Position numbers and translations under genes: made by a program
Shown here: piece after piece, positions 22,301 through 33,297 of the stretch
Layout: the number at the start of each line of letters is the position of its first letter
How positions within the stretch are numbered: the stretch's first letter is position 1
The notes under the pieces: model-generated
Told to the model about the DNA's origin: nothing
The model's input: the letters and a program-made list of their open reading frames with translations, nothing else
The model's database searches: none
From: Cordilura impudica
Taxonomy: Eukaryota; Arthropoda; Insecta; Diptera; Scathophagidae
DNA: 64,000 nucleotides
NCBI GenBank assembly: GCA_963682025.1
Contig: OY821519.1
Span: forward strand, 5,938,668-6,002,667
Direction: 5' to 3'

Positions 22301-22830
22301 CATTAGAATGATACTCGTCCTCGAAAAGGTACCAGCTGCTCATCAATTGTAAGATTTTCTCCAGGCAAATAAAGCTTTTTAAGCTGAGATTCACACATTC
22401 CCACAACTCTCGAATAGGTGCAAGTTTGTCTTTTGATTTTCTGAGAGATCTTGTATTTTTATCATCTAACCGCAAGAATCGTATTAAAAACGCAAATCTA
22501 TTTTTTCCTATTGTGGTGCGAAATATCGGATTTCCAAATATCGGATCCCAATACTCTCTAAAGTCAACACCTCCCTGCATATTGACTCCCAAGTTTGAAC
22601 TGATACATATTCCTGCAGCGGGACATCATCATACTCAATCCATAATTGTTTATCTTCACTTTCAGATGCTGGTTCTGTCGCGACACCTTCAATTTTTGAA
22701 CAGGTTTCAACAGCAAAATCCTCTCCGTCGCTAGGGATTTCACCCCCAAAAATGCCTTCGTTGTCAGTTTCGGAAAGGGCACGTTCAATTTCTACATGTG
22801 TTAGTTTTTTTTAGTCATTTTTAACACAAA
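22300..22830 (-). pseudogene. piggyBac-like transposase E, N-terminal block
   Basis: On the minus strand: an acidic N-terminal segment (EIERALSETDNEGIFGGEIP, SDGEDFAVE), then FREYWDPIFGNPIFRTTIGK, RFAFLIRFLRLDDKNTRSLR and SKDKLAPIRELW, which is the typical DDE_Tnp_1_7 start. GENLTIDEQLVPFRGRVSF follows in another frame and ends at the LINE junction. Frameshifts lie near 22560 and 22390. The residue pattern DEQLxPFRGR is diagnostic of piggyBac. Confidence 0.85.
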
Positions 22831-23230
22831 ATAATTCAAAATTGCTGATAATAACAAAGCTCTGAAAAATGATTTGTAGTATATGTGAACAAACAACATA
22901 TCCAGAGAAACAAGAAGAAGCAATGTTTTCGGCGGCGGCTAAACAGATTTAGATCGGTGGTGGCTTGTATACTTTTTGGGCGGCTTGATTCAAACAAAAT
23001 ATTATTGTGTCCATTGGACACTTTTGTGTTGATGCGTTACTATTGTTGTTTGTTGATAATAAATCATAAACTATTTATGTTACAAATATTTTTATTGCGC
23101 ATTTCTATTCGCAAGACCCAAGAGGAAGATTAAATAAAATGGTTTTTCGTAAAAATAAATTCTTTAGTATTAATGAGCAACAGAACGTAAAAATGTGTCC
23201 GCGAGACAGTTGTGGGTAGTTAAGGGTTAA

Positions 23231-24110
23231 GCTGTTTTGAAGTGTAGATTCCTTAAGAATTGTTTTGACCCGTAGCCTGTTTCCATGACAAATTTTATCT
23301 CATATGTAAGAAATTATTAAAATACCTACAAAAAATTCATATTTCTGAGACGTAACGTGTTATGGAAACAAGTTTAAAATTTTAAATTTCATAAATAGGT
23401 AAATATAATTGGGTACAAAAAATTAATAAATAAAGGATACTAAAAACATTTCTTAAGTTCAAACGTGTTGCCTTTATGACCAGTACAAATGACAACAAAA
23501 TATTTAAAAGTTATAAAATAAATTTTTATTTTTTTAAATTTTACTACTTTGGCATACGCTTATATAAATTTTTATATATTATAATATGTTATATTACAAA
23601 AAAAAAATATTTATCTTTTACTCTTACTTTCATATGTAAGGAAACAAAGGACAAGATATATATTATCTTTTTGTAACTTATTACAATATTATTTATATAA
23701 GGTTTCTTACATATTTTTTCTTAAACAGTTTCGCCATTGGCATTGAGCTACAAAAAGGGTATCGCAAATAATGATAAAAAACGATAATATAGCAAAACAG
23801 AAAAAAAAAGAAAAGTAAACACAAATGCACATCATTCCTGCCCTGTTTATACATATGATGTTCTCCTATCACTGTTCTTATAAAAGGGGGGATACACATT
23901 TATAGATAAAAATATATTGGGGTCGTAAAACACTACAAAAATGAATATATAATTTAGTTGCAAATAGCGTATCTGAGTTATGAAAAATCTGTTCGCGAAT
24001 TGAATTGTATTCGGTTCATTTACTTAAAAAACAGAATTGTTTTTTAAGGAAAATATTTTGGTTTAAGCCATTTCGCTGTATAAAGAAAATATATGCAGTA
24101 ACTTGTATAC
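23231..24110. other. AT-rich spacer, nothing recognised
   Basis: Short ORFs only, all low-complexity. Confidence 0.5.
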
Positions 24111-24113
24111 TTA

Positions 24114-24471
24114 TCTATAATATTAATAGGCTAGGCGATTTGTTGTGACTGATGTTTTGTTCTACCGTTTTATCCCAATTTTGATCAAACGTATATTATT
24201 TGAAAGGTATTTCTTTTTAGCTGTTTCCCAGACTTACAGATTTTTAATTTTTTCCCTTTATTTTGAGTAAATTGCATTTAAAGTTGCTACTAACCCATAC
24301 ATAATTATACAGTGCTATGTGTGTGTTTAATAAATTTGTTAATGTGTTTGCTTTTTGGGTTGATTTGTGAATTGGCTATAATTGATTATCATACATTTAA
24401 GGTCTTTATTTAATGAAAAAATAAAATTTCCTAGAATTTGCGCTCGAATTTCGAGGGCTGGAATCTGCTAG
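24114..24471 (+). mobile_element. Short non-autonomous Helitron (HINE), copy 2
   Basis: TCTATAATATTAATAGGCTA start, CGCTCGAATTTCGAGGGC hairpin and CTAG end, inserted between A and T. No ORF. Confidence 0.9.
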
Positions 24472-24490
24472 TATTATATAATCATTCAAA

Positions 24491-24834
24491 TCTATAATAT
24501 TAATGGGATAGGCGATTTTTTATCACCGATATTTTGTTCTACCATTTTATCCGGATTTTTACCAAACATATATTATTTGGAAGGTACTTTTTTTTTAGCT
24601 ATTTCCAAGATTTACAGATTTTTAAATTTTTTCCTTTGTTTTGAGTAAATTGCATTTAACGTTGCTGCTAACACATACATCAAATTTTTAAATATGTTAA
24701 TGTGTTCCTTAATGAGTTAATTTTCTTCTTTCCCAATAAAAATAAACCAAAAAAGTGTTGGTTTGTGAATTGGCTAAGTAGAAAAAAAAGTTGCTACAAA
24801 CTGCACTCCAATTTTGAGCCCTGGAATCTGCTAG
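24491..24834 (+). mobile_element. Short non-autonomous Helitron (HINE), copy 3
   Basis: Same element 20 bp downstream in the same direction. Its hairpin is more decayed (GCACTCCAATTTTGAGCCCT). The tandem placement could be two independent insertions or the head-to-tail arrays Helitrons can make. Confidence 0.9.
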
Positions 24835-24839
24835 TTTAA

Positions 24840-25240
24840 AATTAATATTTCAAATAAGTATAACACTAAATATGGCCTGCCGTCAAAAAGTATTTGCCAT
24901 CACTGTAGTTATGTGGCTTTTCACATAAAAGTTTCCATTTAAAATTCATAAAATTATTACAGATGGAATTTTTCAATAATTACTGAATAAAATATTATTA
25001 TACGCAACGAAAATATTGTTTTTTTTTAGCAGGTACCAGAAAATATCAACTTTGATGAAAAGAGTTTTTTTTTTTTGAAATTTCCTTATTGGTTAAAGGA
25101 TTAGCATGGGCTTTTTGCAAAACAGCAGGCAGCGGCAGGTATTGTAACTTTTACCCGAAAGGAAACATAAAAAGTTGTAATAAAATGCAAATTGAAACAA
25201 GTTAAACAAAAACCCGCAGAGTTATTACATCGTTATTGTT
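24840..25240. other. No recognised feature
   Basis: Unassigned sequence between the Helitrons and the Tc1-like remnant; the first part of that remnant may begin here. Confidence 0.4.
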
Positions 25241-25249
25241 TTCCTACAC

Positions 25250-25632
25250 AAACTTGGGAAAAGCAATAAAGCAGTTGAAAAGTACCCCGTCGAACCGTGA
25301 CTTATATTGCGAAGAATTACAAAGAAGATTGTACAATGGCCAATAAAAATTTAATTAGTCTGCCCAAAGTAGCAACGAAATATGAGAATCATGCGATAAT
25401 AATGACAAGTACACGAAGTTGTCACCTAACAGCTCCAAAATAGCAGTCCAAAACCAAAAAATCTAATTTTTGCCCATATTTTAAAAGAAAAATATGACAT
25501 TGGGGTAGAAAATATGATCAAATGGCTTTCAGTGATTGGTGCAAGGTCCGTTGGTTGGATGAATTGAATATTAAAGTGTTCGGATTCAAGAGGTTAGTTT
25601 TTGTGGAGCGCTATGCTGGAGAACGTGCGTCG
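25250..25632 (+). pseudogene. Tc1/mariner-like transposase fragment
   Basis: VRWLDELNIKVFGFKRLVFV followed by ERYAGERAS corresponds to the W-S-D-E-x-x-F-x-x-F-G / VWRxxGE region of Tc1 transposases, where the second catalytic Asp lies (25545-25632). Upstream, RRTVTYIAKNYKE could be the helix-turn-helix end. The frame stops at the CACAGTG end of the Transib. The continuation may be at 34785 (SPAVMAC), but that link is weak. Confidence 0.5.
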
Positions 25633-25660
25633 CACAGTGCTTTGTCCCATAGAAAAAATA
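25633..25660 (+). other. Transib 2 left end, RSS-like
   Basis: Heptamer CACAGTG, a 12-bp spacer, then GAAAAAATA, which matches 5 of 9 positions of the V(D)J nonamer ACAAAAACC. The spacer reading is not unique in this A-rich context. Confidence 0.5.
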
Positions 25661-26456
25661 AAAAAAATTTTTTTTCCAATTATGATGAGATATATCTTAT
25701 TCGACAGATATGAATGTATCTCAGTAAAAATTGATAGAATTATTTTTGTTAGACCCGGTTTGTTGCCACCAAAGGTCGTTAAAATCAGAGAATTTTAAGC
25801 AAACACGATGGATCAAAAAAATGGTTTTTTGTTGTTTGAAGGAAATAAATCTTAAAAATTGTTTTTTTTTTTTTAAATTGCTTTGAAATTTAGCTTTTTA
25901 ATTGCTGTGATATATTTGTAGTTAGATAAAAATAAGTTTTTAAAATATGTTTTTGAAATATTCTTTTTTGGTGGAAATTCAGAAATTACATAAGTTCGAT
26001 GGAGTATAAAAAAATGTATATAAGTGCTACCAATTTTTTTCTGTGGTTTTTGTAATTCTATACTATTATCTAATAGACCATTAAAAAATGAATGTCAATA
26101 TTTTGCCACAAACTTAAAAAAAAGGTTTTTAAAAATGTCTAAGTTAATGATTTTACTTGAATTTAATCAATTTAAAAGAGTTTAATATTCAACTAGAGAT
26201 TTAAGTTATGTTGAATTACCCTAAATTTGAAGGAAAAATAATGAAAAATAAAATAAGATGATATTAGTGGGTAAAAACATATGAAATCAACCAATGAGTT
26301 GACCGCACCGATTTCGAATTGGATGAATTTTGGTACGAAGGGAAAGTTAAACATAATAATAGCTTAAGTTTCTGTGTTTTAGAATTCTCTAATTAGGCTT
26401 TTAAGGTCATGTACTTTTCAATTTTAAATAAAAAACATTTATTTAATTTTCATCAT

Positions 26457-26491
26457 CCAACGTTTCGCTGGTATTTTTCCAGCCTCTTCAG
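26457..26491 (-). ncRNA. Hammerhead ribozyme-like motif, first pseudo-LTR
   Basis: On the minus strand: CTGAAGA, stem II GGCTGG-AAAAATA-CCAGC, then GAAACGTTGG. CUGANGA and GAAA are the conserved hammerhead core, and Penelope-like elements are known to carry such ribozymes in their pseudo-LTRs. Stem III is very short and I could not pair it convincingly, so activity may need a dimer or may be lost. Confidence 0.7.
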
Positions 26492-26803
26492 GGACTATAT
26501 TTTATTAAATCTGGCAACCATACATATAAACAAAAAGAAAATAACATAAGATAAAACTAATATTTAAAAAATATTTAAAAGAACAACAAAAATAAAAATA
26601 AAATACACAGCGTTATAAAATTCTTAACTTACAAATAATTTTTCGTCAAATTTTGCAGTTAATTTTCAAAAATAATTGTTTTACACAGTACATGTAACAC
26701 GACATAAAACACATATTTAATTTAAAAAACAATTGCAAATAAAAATTAAAAATATCACAGTTAAATTTATTCTAACGCTACGTATCACAGTTTTGGCCTT
26801 CTA

Positions 26804-29314
26804 CTAAGTAATTGCAAGTGTGTAGTTCGCGTTGGTGTTGTCTTTATCCTCTTTTATGTTAATCGCTAATTTCATTTTCTGCTGAATCCTCAAGCTTTCT
26901 AGTGTTAAACGTTTGTTTTGGTTTCGTTCCTTATTCAGTATTTTAAATTCGTCCAAATTGGGCTTATGTCCCATCTCTATGCAGTGTTGAGATAAACCTG
27001 TAGTAATTCTGTTGTTTCTAATATCAGCTGCATGTTCAGTCATCCTCGTACCGGCACTTCTCTTCGTTGTTCCTATGTAAATTTTCCCGCACTCTTCGTT
27101 CGTTTTGCCATCACATGTAATTTCATGAACTACATTGCTCTGTTGCGCTCTCTCAATTTTAGTTTTTGTTCTTGTAAATAATGAATTTATTGTTTTGTTT
27201 TATTTATGTGCTATTGTTACATCTTCGTTTTTTATTATTTCAGCAAGTTGTGTGTAGTCTGTAAGCTTCGGTATAAATGATAAACTATAATATTTAGTGT
27301 TACCAGATCTGTTGTCTGTGGTTTCCCCGGATGTGTTATCTGTTACCTTTTTTATTATATTATTTACAATATATGTTGGATAACCATTTTTATCTAATAT
27401 ATCCTTTGTTATATTTATGTTTTTAGTTTTAAATTTGGTATCACTCAGTTCAATAGCCTTTTTGATGAGGTTTGTTGCAGTGTTAATTTTCTGTTTCATA
27501 GGTTGAGTGGAATTAAAATTTATTAAGCGCCCTGAGGCGATGGGTTTCATGTACCAATCTGTAATAATCTTGTTGTTTTCTCTATGTATTTTCATATCTA
27601 AGTATGGAATTGAATTATTTGTTTCCTTTTCTATCGTGAATTTTAATTTGGTGTGGTAGTTGTTGAAAGTCTTCAATATTGTTTCCTCGTCTTCTCTTTT
27701 TATAATCGCGAATAAATCGTCAACATACTTAGTCAAAAGTTTTATCTGTACGTTACGTTTACATAGTTCTTCCGTTGTTTGTTCTAGCAAAGTATCTAAA
27801 ACAATATCCGCAATTGTTGGTGACAAGGGATTTCCCATTGGCATGCCATAGGTCTGATTGTAATATGTGTTACCATAAACAAAATAATTATTGTCGTTTA
27901 GACAAAACTTTAGTAGCGTTAAAAATTGTGACCTGGGTATTTTAGTATGTTTTTGTAATATTTTCCACTTTGCCATGATATTATTTATAGCCAAATGTAT
28001 TGGTATATTTGTGAAAAGTGATACCACGTCTAAAGATATAAGTATCTCATTTTCATCTAAATAAACTTTTTCCAACTTTCCCTTTAGTTCGAAAGAGTTT
28101 TTTATATTATATTTTTCCAATATAATACTTTTCAAAATGCTCCCGATGTATTTTGAGAGGTTATAATATGGGACTTCCACTGATGATGATATTGGACGTA
28201 AAGGCATATTGGATTTATGTATTTTAGGAAGTCCATAAAGTCTGGGAGCCGTAGCAGCATTTGATATCAGTCGTGTTTTCTCTTGTGATGAAATATATTC
28301 TTTTCTAAAAAGATCCATTATTAATTTATTGTTAACTTTTTGTAGTTTTGGTGTTGGGTCTGATTTTATCGCTTGGTATGTTTTCTTATCCTCCAGCAAT
28401 TTTTTCATTTTCTCCTCGTAATCTTTTTTATACATTATGACTGTCTTATTGCCCTTATCAGATTTTGTTATAACTATTTCATGTTTGTACTTTCTCAAAA
28501 ATTGTTTGGTTTCTTCATAAATATTAAGTATGAATTTTTCCTTAAGATTATTTTTGTGTGTTCTCTTGTATGTTAAAATTCTGTTGGCTATTTTTGTTCT
28601 AGATATTTCCTTTTCTTTTTCGTCTGTTAAAGATTGAACCCATTGTTCCAAATCAGCTATTAAATTTATAGCTGAAAAATTGTCAATATTTACAGGGAGA
28701 GCAAATTTTTGTCCTAAAGAAAGAAGCCATTTGCTTTACTCTGTGAACTCTAAAGCTGTTTTATTTACAAACCATGATGCGTCAAATTTAAGATTGTATT
28801 CAGCAAATTGTAAACTTTTCAAATTTTCTATCTTATCTGCATGAGTCTTTTTGTCGTATCTTTTAATGTTTTTATATCTACCATTCTGACTTTTGATGAA
28901 GTTATCATATTCTTCTTTATTAAGGGTTGACTTCAGTATCCATTTAGCATTACTTATATCCTTCTTTATCTCTTTAAGTAGTATGCTAGTCTCTTTTATT
29001 TCTAGATTTATTATTTTACTGTGAAATTTTTGTTCCATTTTGTTAAGCTCCTGTGATATCTTCAAAGTTGTGAATAATTGTCTTGAATGTTGAGTCGTGT
29101 TTTTTATGTGGTTTGGTGTGAGTCCGTTTTTCCTGCAAGTAAGTAAAAATTTCAGTCTCTCCATCAGTTTTGCTAACTTTTTTGTTGCTCTGCAGTATTT
29201 CTTGAGTAACACACATGTCTCGATGTTATACTTAAGCTTGATTTGTCTGAAAAAATTCCTCATTTTGATTAAATAATCCAATATTCGGCGGGCCTTCCGA
29301 TAATTTATGTTCAA
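26804..29314 (-). pseudogene. Penelope-like ORF: reverse transcriptase plus GIY-YIG nuclease
   Basis: One frame of about 837 codons with only two stops, at about 28737 (ALEFTE*) and 27200 (TIAHK*). Domains in order: a Lys-rich N-terminal region (29314-28736); RT with KSDKGNKTVIMYKKDYE, PRLYGLPKIHKSNMPLRPIS, SLDVVSLFTNIP (catalytic Asp), QTYGMPMGNPLSPTIADIVL and KYVDDLFAI (catalytic DD); then NVVHEITCDG, GKIYIGTTKRSAGTR and EH, the GIY-YIG endonuclease core. Frames continue unbroken across both stops, so these look like single nonsense changes. No AUG is evident at the 5' limit. Priming uses the endonuclease in this class. Confidence 0.95.
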
Positions 29315-29450
29315 TAATTTTTCATATATATATATATATATCGACCTTCTTCTGAATTTAAGTTTCTGTGTTTTAGAATTCTCTAATTAGGCTCTTAAGG
29401 TCATGTACTTTTCAATTTTAAATAAAAAACATTTATTTAATTTTCATCAT

Positions 29451-29485
29451 CCAACGTTTCGCTGGTATTTTTCCAGCCTCTTCAG
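29451..29485 (-). ncRNA. Hammerhead ribozyme-like motif, second pseudo-LTR
   Basis: Identical to the motif at 26457-26491. Two copies one element-length apart would let a read-through transcript self-cut into unit-length RNA. Confidence 0.7.
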
Positions 29486-30353
29486 GGACTATATTTTATT
29501 AAATCTGGCAACCATACATATAAACAAAAAGAAAATAACATAAGAGAAAACTAATATTTAAAAAATATTTAAAAGAACAACAAAAATAAAAATAAAATAT
29601 ACAGCGTTATAAAATTCTTTACTTACAAATAATTTTTCGTCAAATTTTGCAGTTAATTTTCATAATAGCGTTTGCCAACTTTCAGTGTCGTAGCTCTCGT
29701 ATTTTCAGAATTATGGCCATTCCAAGTTGGCAAAAATCAATAAAAATGCACTCAGATACCTTAACACAATTTTTAATATCTCGAAAAATATTCATTTTAC
29801 GTTAATAATCAAGGGCTCATTTTACAGACTAAAACATGCGCCATTCCAAAAAAAATTTTTTTCAAATTTTCGATCAAGGATAATGTAAATAAAAAAGGAC
29901 TAAAATTTCCAAAGGATATTTCTCGAAAATCAATATTTTTAAAAATTTCAAAAAAATATATGTTAATTCTTATTATGTTTTGTACAAGTCTGTCAAATTT
30001 CAATGTGGAGTCTTTATTACAACATGAGTTATTAATAAAAAAGCAGGCGAAGGTTTATGTATTTCATGAAATGTACCAAAATACAAAAAGGTGACAAATT
30101 ACAAAAAGAAGGACATATCAAATGTAACGGAACTTTTTCGACTTTACAACCTAGACGAAATATTTATTGCCTGTTCACACAAAAAATTTACAAATATTTT
30201 ATGACCTGTGGTCGGCTTATTGGCAGTAGCAAATTCAGTCCCTATTTAAAAAACATTTTATGACCCGTAGTTCACGCAAATTTTCCAATTCAAGAAAAGC
30301 AAGCCGTGTATTTTTTTACCTGTAATCTATTTTTTGTACCAAAAAAAAAACAG

Positions 30354-30390
30354 TATAAATCGTTCAGAGACTGTAAGTCAAACTTCAGTT
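30354..30390 (+). promoter_or_regulatory. Core promoter of element F gene
   Basis: TATAAAT at 30354-30360 is followed by an insect initiator-like TCAGTT at 30385-30390. The A of the initiator lies about 33 bp from the first T of the TATA box, a normal spacing. A 5' UTR of about 170 nt would follow. Confidence 0.6.
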
Positions 30391-30560
30391 GAATACTAGA
30401 TTTCATAAGTGCTAAACGTCAAAGTGTTATAGTGTTAAAGTGACTTGATCGTTTGAAAAAACAAAAAAAAGAGACTAAATATTTAAATAAATTATAATTA
30501 TTGTCAATACAAAAAAGTCGTGCACAATTCATTCGGTTGTGATATTTAAAAAAAAAAAAT

Positions 30561-32615
30561 ATGCCATTCCATTCAACATTTTGCTGTAATCCTTTTAAAA
30601 AATCCGGTCACACTGGGTGCAATAAAAGTTTAAGACAAGTCCAAGAATGGATGCTACAGTATACTAAGGATAAAAACATTACGATCTCAAATAAAATTTG
30701 TGGGACATGTAGAATAAAATTTTCGCATCTGAAGAAATCTAATAAATCTAATTTGGAAGAAGGTTCAGACATAAACGAAAATGTAGATACTTTCGATGAC
30801 ATTGCGTCAGGCACGGAAGAAGATGACATTGCGTCAGGCACGGAAGAAGTTGCTATTTCAAAATTAAACCAATCTTTACCGTATCTGGAACAATCTCCGA
30901 TAAAAAAGAAGAAGTTACATCAAAAACGGTACAGAGATGGAAAATTCAGGAAAATAAGTGATTTGATTCAAGACAAAATTTTCCACGGTTCAGCACAATC
31001 AACTTCGCATATGTGCCCACAATCCGAAATAATAGAACAATTAAAAGAAAAGTTTAAAACATTAACAAAAAATAGCGAGAAAATCCAACTGCTAACAATT
31101 TTACCAAAAAGCTGGGCAATACATAAAATTGAGGAAGAATTCCTGGTTACAAACTATATCGCGCGAAAAGTTAAGCATTTGTTTGAAACAAAGGGTGTGA
31201 TGAGTACGCCTAACCCAAAACTGGGAAGTCCAATTTCACCAGTGACAAGCAATGTAGTAAAATCCTTTTATTTATCCGATGACGTCAGCAGGTGTATGCC
31301 CGGACAGAAAGATTTCGTGTCTTTTTTTGAAAATGGTACAAAAGTCAGGAAAAATAAAAGACTTTTGCTTGGAAACTTAAGAGAAATGTACGCCTTATTC
31401 AAGGAACGACATGATGGAATAAAAATAGGTATTTCCAAGTTTTGCCAACTTCGTCCGAGGAATATAATTCTAGCAAATGCGAGTGGATCTCATAACGTGT
31501 GTGTTTGTACAAAGCATCAAAATGTGAAGCTGATGATTGATGCCATAAATTTAAAAAAATTAACTGCTGGTATTCCGAATTATCAGCTTGAATGTTACAA
31601 AGATTGTTTGAAACAAATGACATGCATTCCATCTTCTTCAAAGTGTCACCTACGTAAATGTAACAAGTGTCCAGGAATTGAAAATTTAAAAGCAAAACTA
31701 AATCAATTACTAGAGCAAAATGATATTGATGAAATAACATATAAACAATGGGTAAGTGTAGATAGGGATAATTTGGAGACCATGATTGGCCAAGCCGACG
31801 TTTTTGTGGATTCCCTATGTGAAAAACTTGAAATTCTATTACCTCATTCATTTATTGCAAAACAGCAGGCAGCATATCTGAGCGAAGGAAAATCAAATTT
31901 GGAAGAAAATGAGTATATAGCAGTTTGCGATTTTTCAGAAAATGCTTCTTTTACTATTCAGGATGCAGTCCAGGGATTTCACTGGAACAACTCTCAGGCC
32001 ACTTTATACCCAATTGCTATTTATTTTAAATCAGATGGAAAAACACAACATACAAACTGCATAATAATATCTGATTGTCTTGTACACGATTCTGTAGCTG
32101 TTCACCTGTTCCATCGCCACCTGAATGTATTTTTGAGAAAAAAGTTTAAAACAACCCCGAAGAAAATCACGTATTTTTCAGACGGTAGTGCTGCCCAGTT
32201 TAAAAATAAAAAGAACTTTATCAATTTATGTTATCATATGGAAGATTTTGGATGTAATGCTGAGTGGCATTTTTTTGCAACAAGCCATGGAAAAGGCCCA
32301 AGTGACGGTCTTGGAGGTACCGTAAAGAGAGAGGCACGTCGAGCTAGTTTACAGCGTCCATTACAAGGTCAAATAACTACTCCAAAACAATTATATGAAT
32401 GGTGCCTGCAAAATCTTTTGAACTGTAATTTCGAGTTTTTAACTCTAGAAGACCACGAAGAAGAAGCACGGTTCATTCAAATTCGTTTTAAAGATTTGCG
32501 TACTATTCCTGGAACTCAAAAGCTGCATTCTATTGAACCTGTAGATAAAAAAAAAATTAAAGTCAAGCGATACGCGGCAGATGCAGATTTTTTAATTGAA
32601 ATCCTTCAGAAATAA
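30561..32615 (+). CDS. Element F transposase-like protein, 684 aa, intact
   Basis: Uninterrupted ORF from ATG (30561, after an A run) to TAA, with AATAAA at 32629-32634. The N-terminal region is Cys-rich (FCCNPF, CNKSL, ICGTCRIKF), probably zinc-binding. A 9-residue acidic unit, DDIASGTEE, is duplicated in tandem near residue 80. The middle holds CHLRKCNKC near residue 370. The C-terminal half holds a plausible DDE/D set: D457 in AVCDFSENASF, D541 in YFSDGSAAQFKN, and D582 or E591 in HGKGPSDGLGGTVKREA; FHWNNSQATLYP and AEWHFFATSHGKG are further conserved-looking blocks. The family is common in arthropod genomes as anonymous proteins; I know no accepted name. Transposase function is inferred from its place between 570-bp inverted repeats with a TAGT duplication. 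It is the only large intact ORF here. The 150-codon antisense ORF at 31399-31851 is a shadow. Confidence 0.85.
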   Translation: MPFHSTFCCNPFKKSGHTGCNKSLRQVQEWMLQYTKDKNITISNKICGTCRIKFSHLKKSNKSNLEEGSDINENVDTFDDIASGTEEDDIASGTEEVAISKLNQSLPYLEQSPIKKKKLHQKRYRDGKFRKISDLIQDKIFHGSAQSTSHMCPQSEIIEQLKEKFKTLTKNSEKIQLLTILPKSWAIHKIEEEFLVTNYIARKVKHLFETKGVMSTPNPKLGSPISPVTSNVVKSFYLSDDVSRCMPGQKDFVSFFENGTKVRKNKRLLLGNLREMYALFKERHDGIKIGISKFCQLRPRNIILANASGSHNVCVCTKHQNVKLMIDAINLKKLTAGIPNYQLECYKDCLKQMTCIPSSSKCHLRKCNKCPGIENLKAKLNQLLEQNDIDEITYKQWVSVDRDNLETMIGQADVFVDSLCEKLEILLPHSFIAKQQAAYLSEGKSNLEENEYIAVCDFSENASFTIQDAVQGFHWNNSQATLYPIAIYFKSDGKTQHTNCIIISDCLVHDSVAVHLFHRHLNVFLRKKFKTTPKKITYFSDGSAAQFKNKKNFINLCYHMEDFGCNAEWHFFATSHGKGPSDGLGGTVKREARRASLQRPLQGQITTPKQLYEWCLQNLLNCNFEFLTLEDHEEEARFIQIRFKDLRTIPGTQKLHSIEPVDKKKIKVKRYAADADFLIEILQK

Positions 32616-32628
32616 ATAAATATGTTAT

Positions 32629-32634
32629 AATAAA
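32629..32634 (+). terminator. Polyadenylation signal of element F gene
   Basis: AATAAA 13 bp after the stop codon and about 80 bp before the right inverted repeat. Another AATAAA overlaps the stop codon at 32611. Confidence 0.6.
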
Positions 32635-33297
32635 GTGTTTAATAATGATAATACATTATGTTGTACTTTTTATTAAAGGTTTAGCAATGGAGAAAAAGAG
32701 TTTAAGCAAAGAAAAGTCGAAAAAGTTCCGTTACATTTGATTTGTCCTTCTTTTTGTAATTTGTCACCTTTTTGTATTTTGGTACATTTCATGAAATACA
32801 TAAACCTTCGCCTGCTTTTTTCTTAATAACTCATGTTGTAATAAAGACTCCACATTTAAATTTGACAGACTTGTACAAAACATAATAAGAATTAACATAT
32901 ATTTTTTTGAAATTTTTAAAAATATTGATTTTCGAGAAATATCCTTTGGAAATTTTAGTCCTTTTTTATTTACATTATCCTTGATCGAAAATTTGAAAAA
33001 AAATTTTTTTGGAATGGCGCATGTTTTAGTCTGTAAAATGAGCCCTTGATTATTAACGTGCAATGAATACTTTTCGAGATATTAAAAATTGTGTTAAGGC
33101 ATCTGAGTGCATTTTTATTGATTTTTGCCAACTTGGAATGGCCATAATTCTGAAAGTTCGAAGGCTATATGTCTGAAAGTTGGCAAATATTATTGTGCCG
33201 ATCCATAGATCATGTGTACAAAATCTTATCAAATTTGGAGGTGATGAGGTCACAAATGTTAATATTTTCGGTTGATTTCATATGTTTTTACCCTAGT

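Larger units (their letters stand above)
16188..23226 (-). mobile_element. piggyBac-like element E with two nested insertions
   Basis: TTAA lies on both sides (16184-16187 and 23227-23230). The ends are inverted: CCCTTAACTATCC at the left and GGGTAGTTAAGGG at the right, and both carry a subterminal CTCGCGGACACAT block. The element is 7.04 kb, of which about 3.27 kb is D1 and about 1.8 kb a LINE. Without them roughly 2 kb remains, close to a normal piggyBac length. Coding is on the minus strand, in three blocks. Confidence 0.9.
26364..29661 (-). mobile_element. Penelope-like element, nearly complete
   Basis: Two direct repeats of 304 bp (26364-26667, 29358-29661) act as pseudo-LTRs; they differ by only a few bases. 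The target duplication ATAATAGC lies at 26356-26363 and 29662-29669, inside the left arm of element F. The minus-strand ORF between them has reverse transcriptase and GIY-YIG domains. Each pseudo-LTR carries a hammerhead-like motif. The low divergence of the repeats suggests recent insertion. Confidence 0.95.
26269..33293 (+). mobile_element. Element F: DDE/D-type transposon, TSD TAGT
   Basis: Ends are GGGTAAAAACATATGAAATC and its inverse, with TAGT on both sides (26265-26268 and 33294-33297). The inverted repeats are about 570-580 bp: left arm 26269-26363 plus 29670-30145 (split by the Penelope element), right arm 32713-33293. Inner arms include TTTGCCAACTTTCAG and ATGGCCATTCCAAGTTGGCA blocks. 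Without the Penelope insert it is about 3.7 kb. Its single ORF is intact. A 4-bp duplication occurs in Sola and a few other groups; I do not assign a superfamily. Confidence 0.9.

Noticed and set aside
24114..24834. Two short Helitrons as one composite element
   Set aside because: Each has its own TC start, hairpin and CTAG end with A|T flanks, so they are separate units.
26457..26491. Fully functional hammerhead ribozyme
   Set aside because: The core and stem II are clear but I could not draw a stable stem III or name the cleavage site, so only the motif is reported.
31399..31851. 150-codon minus-strand ORF
   Set aside because: Antisense shadow of the intact 684-codon gene of element F.
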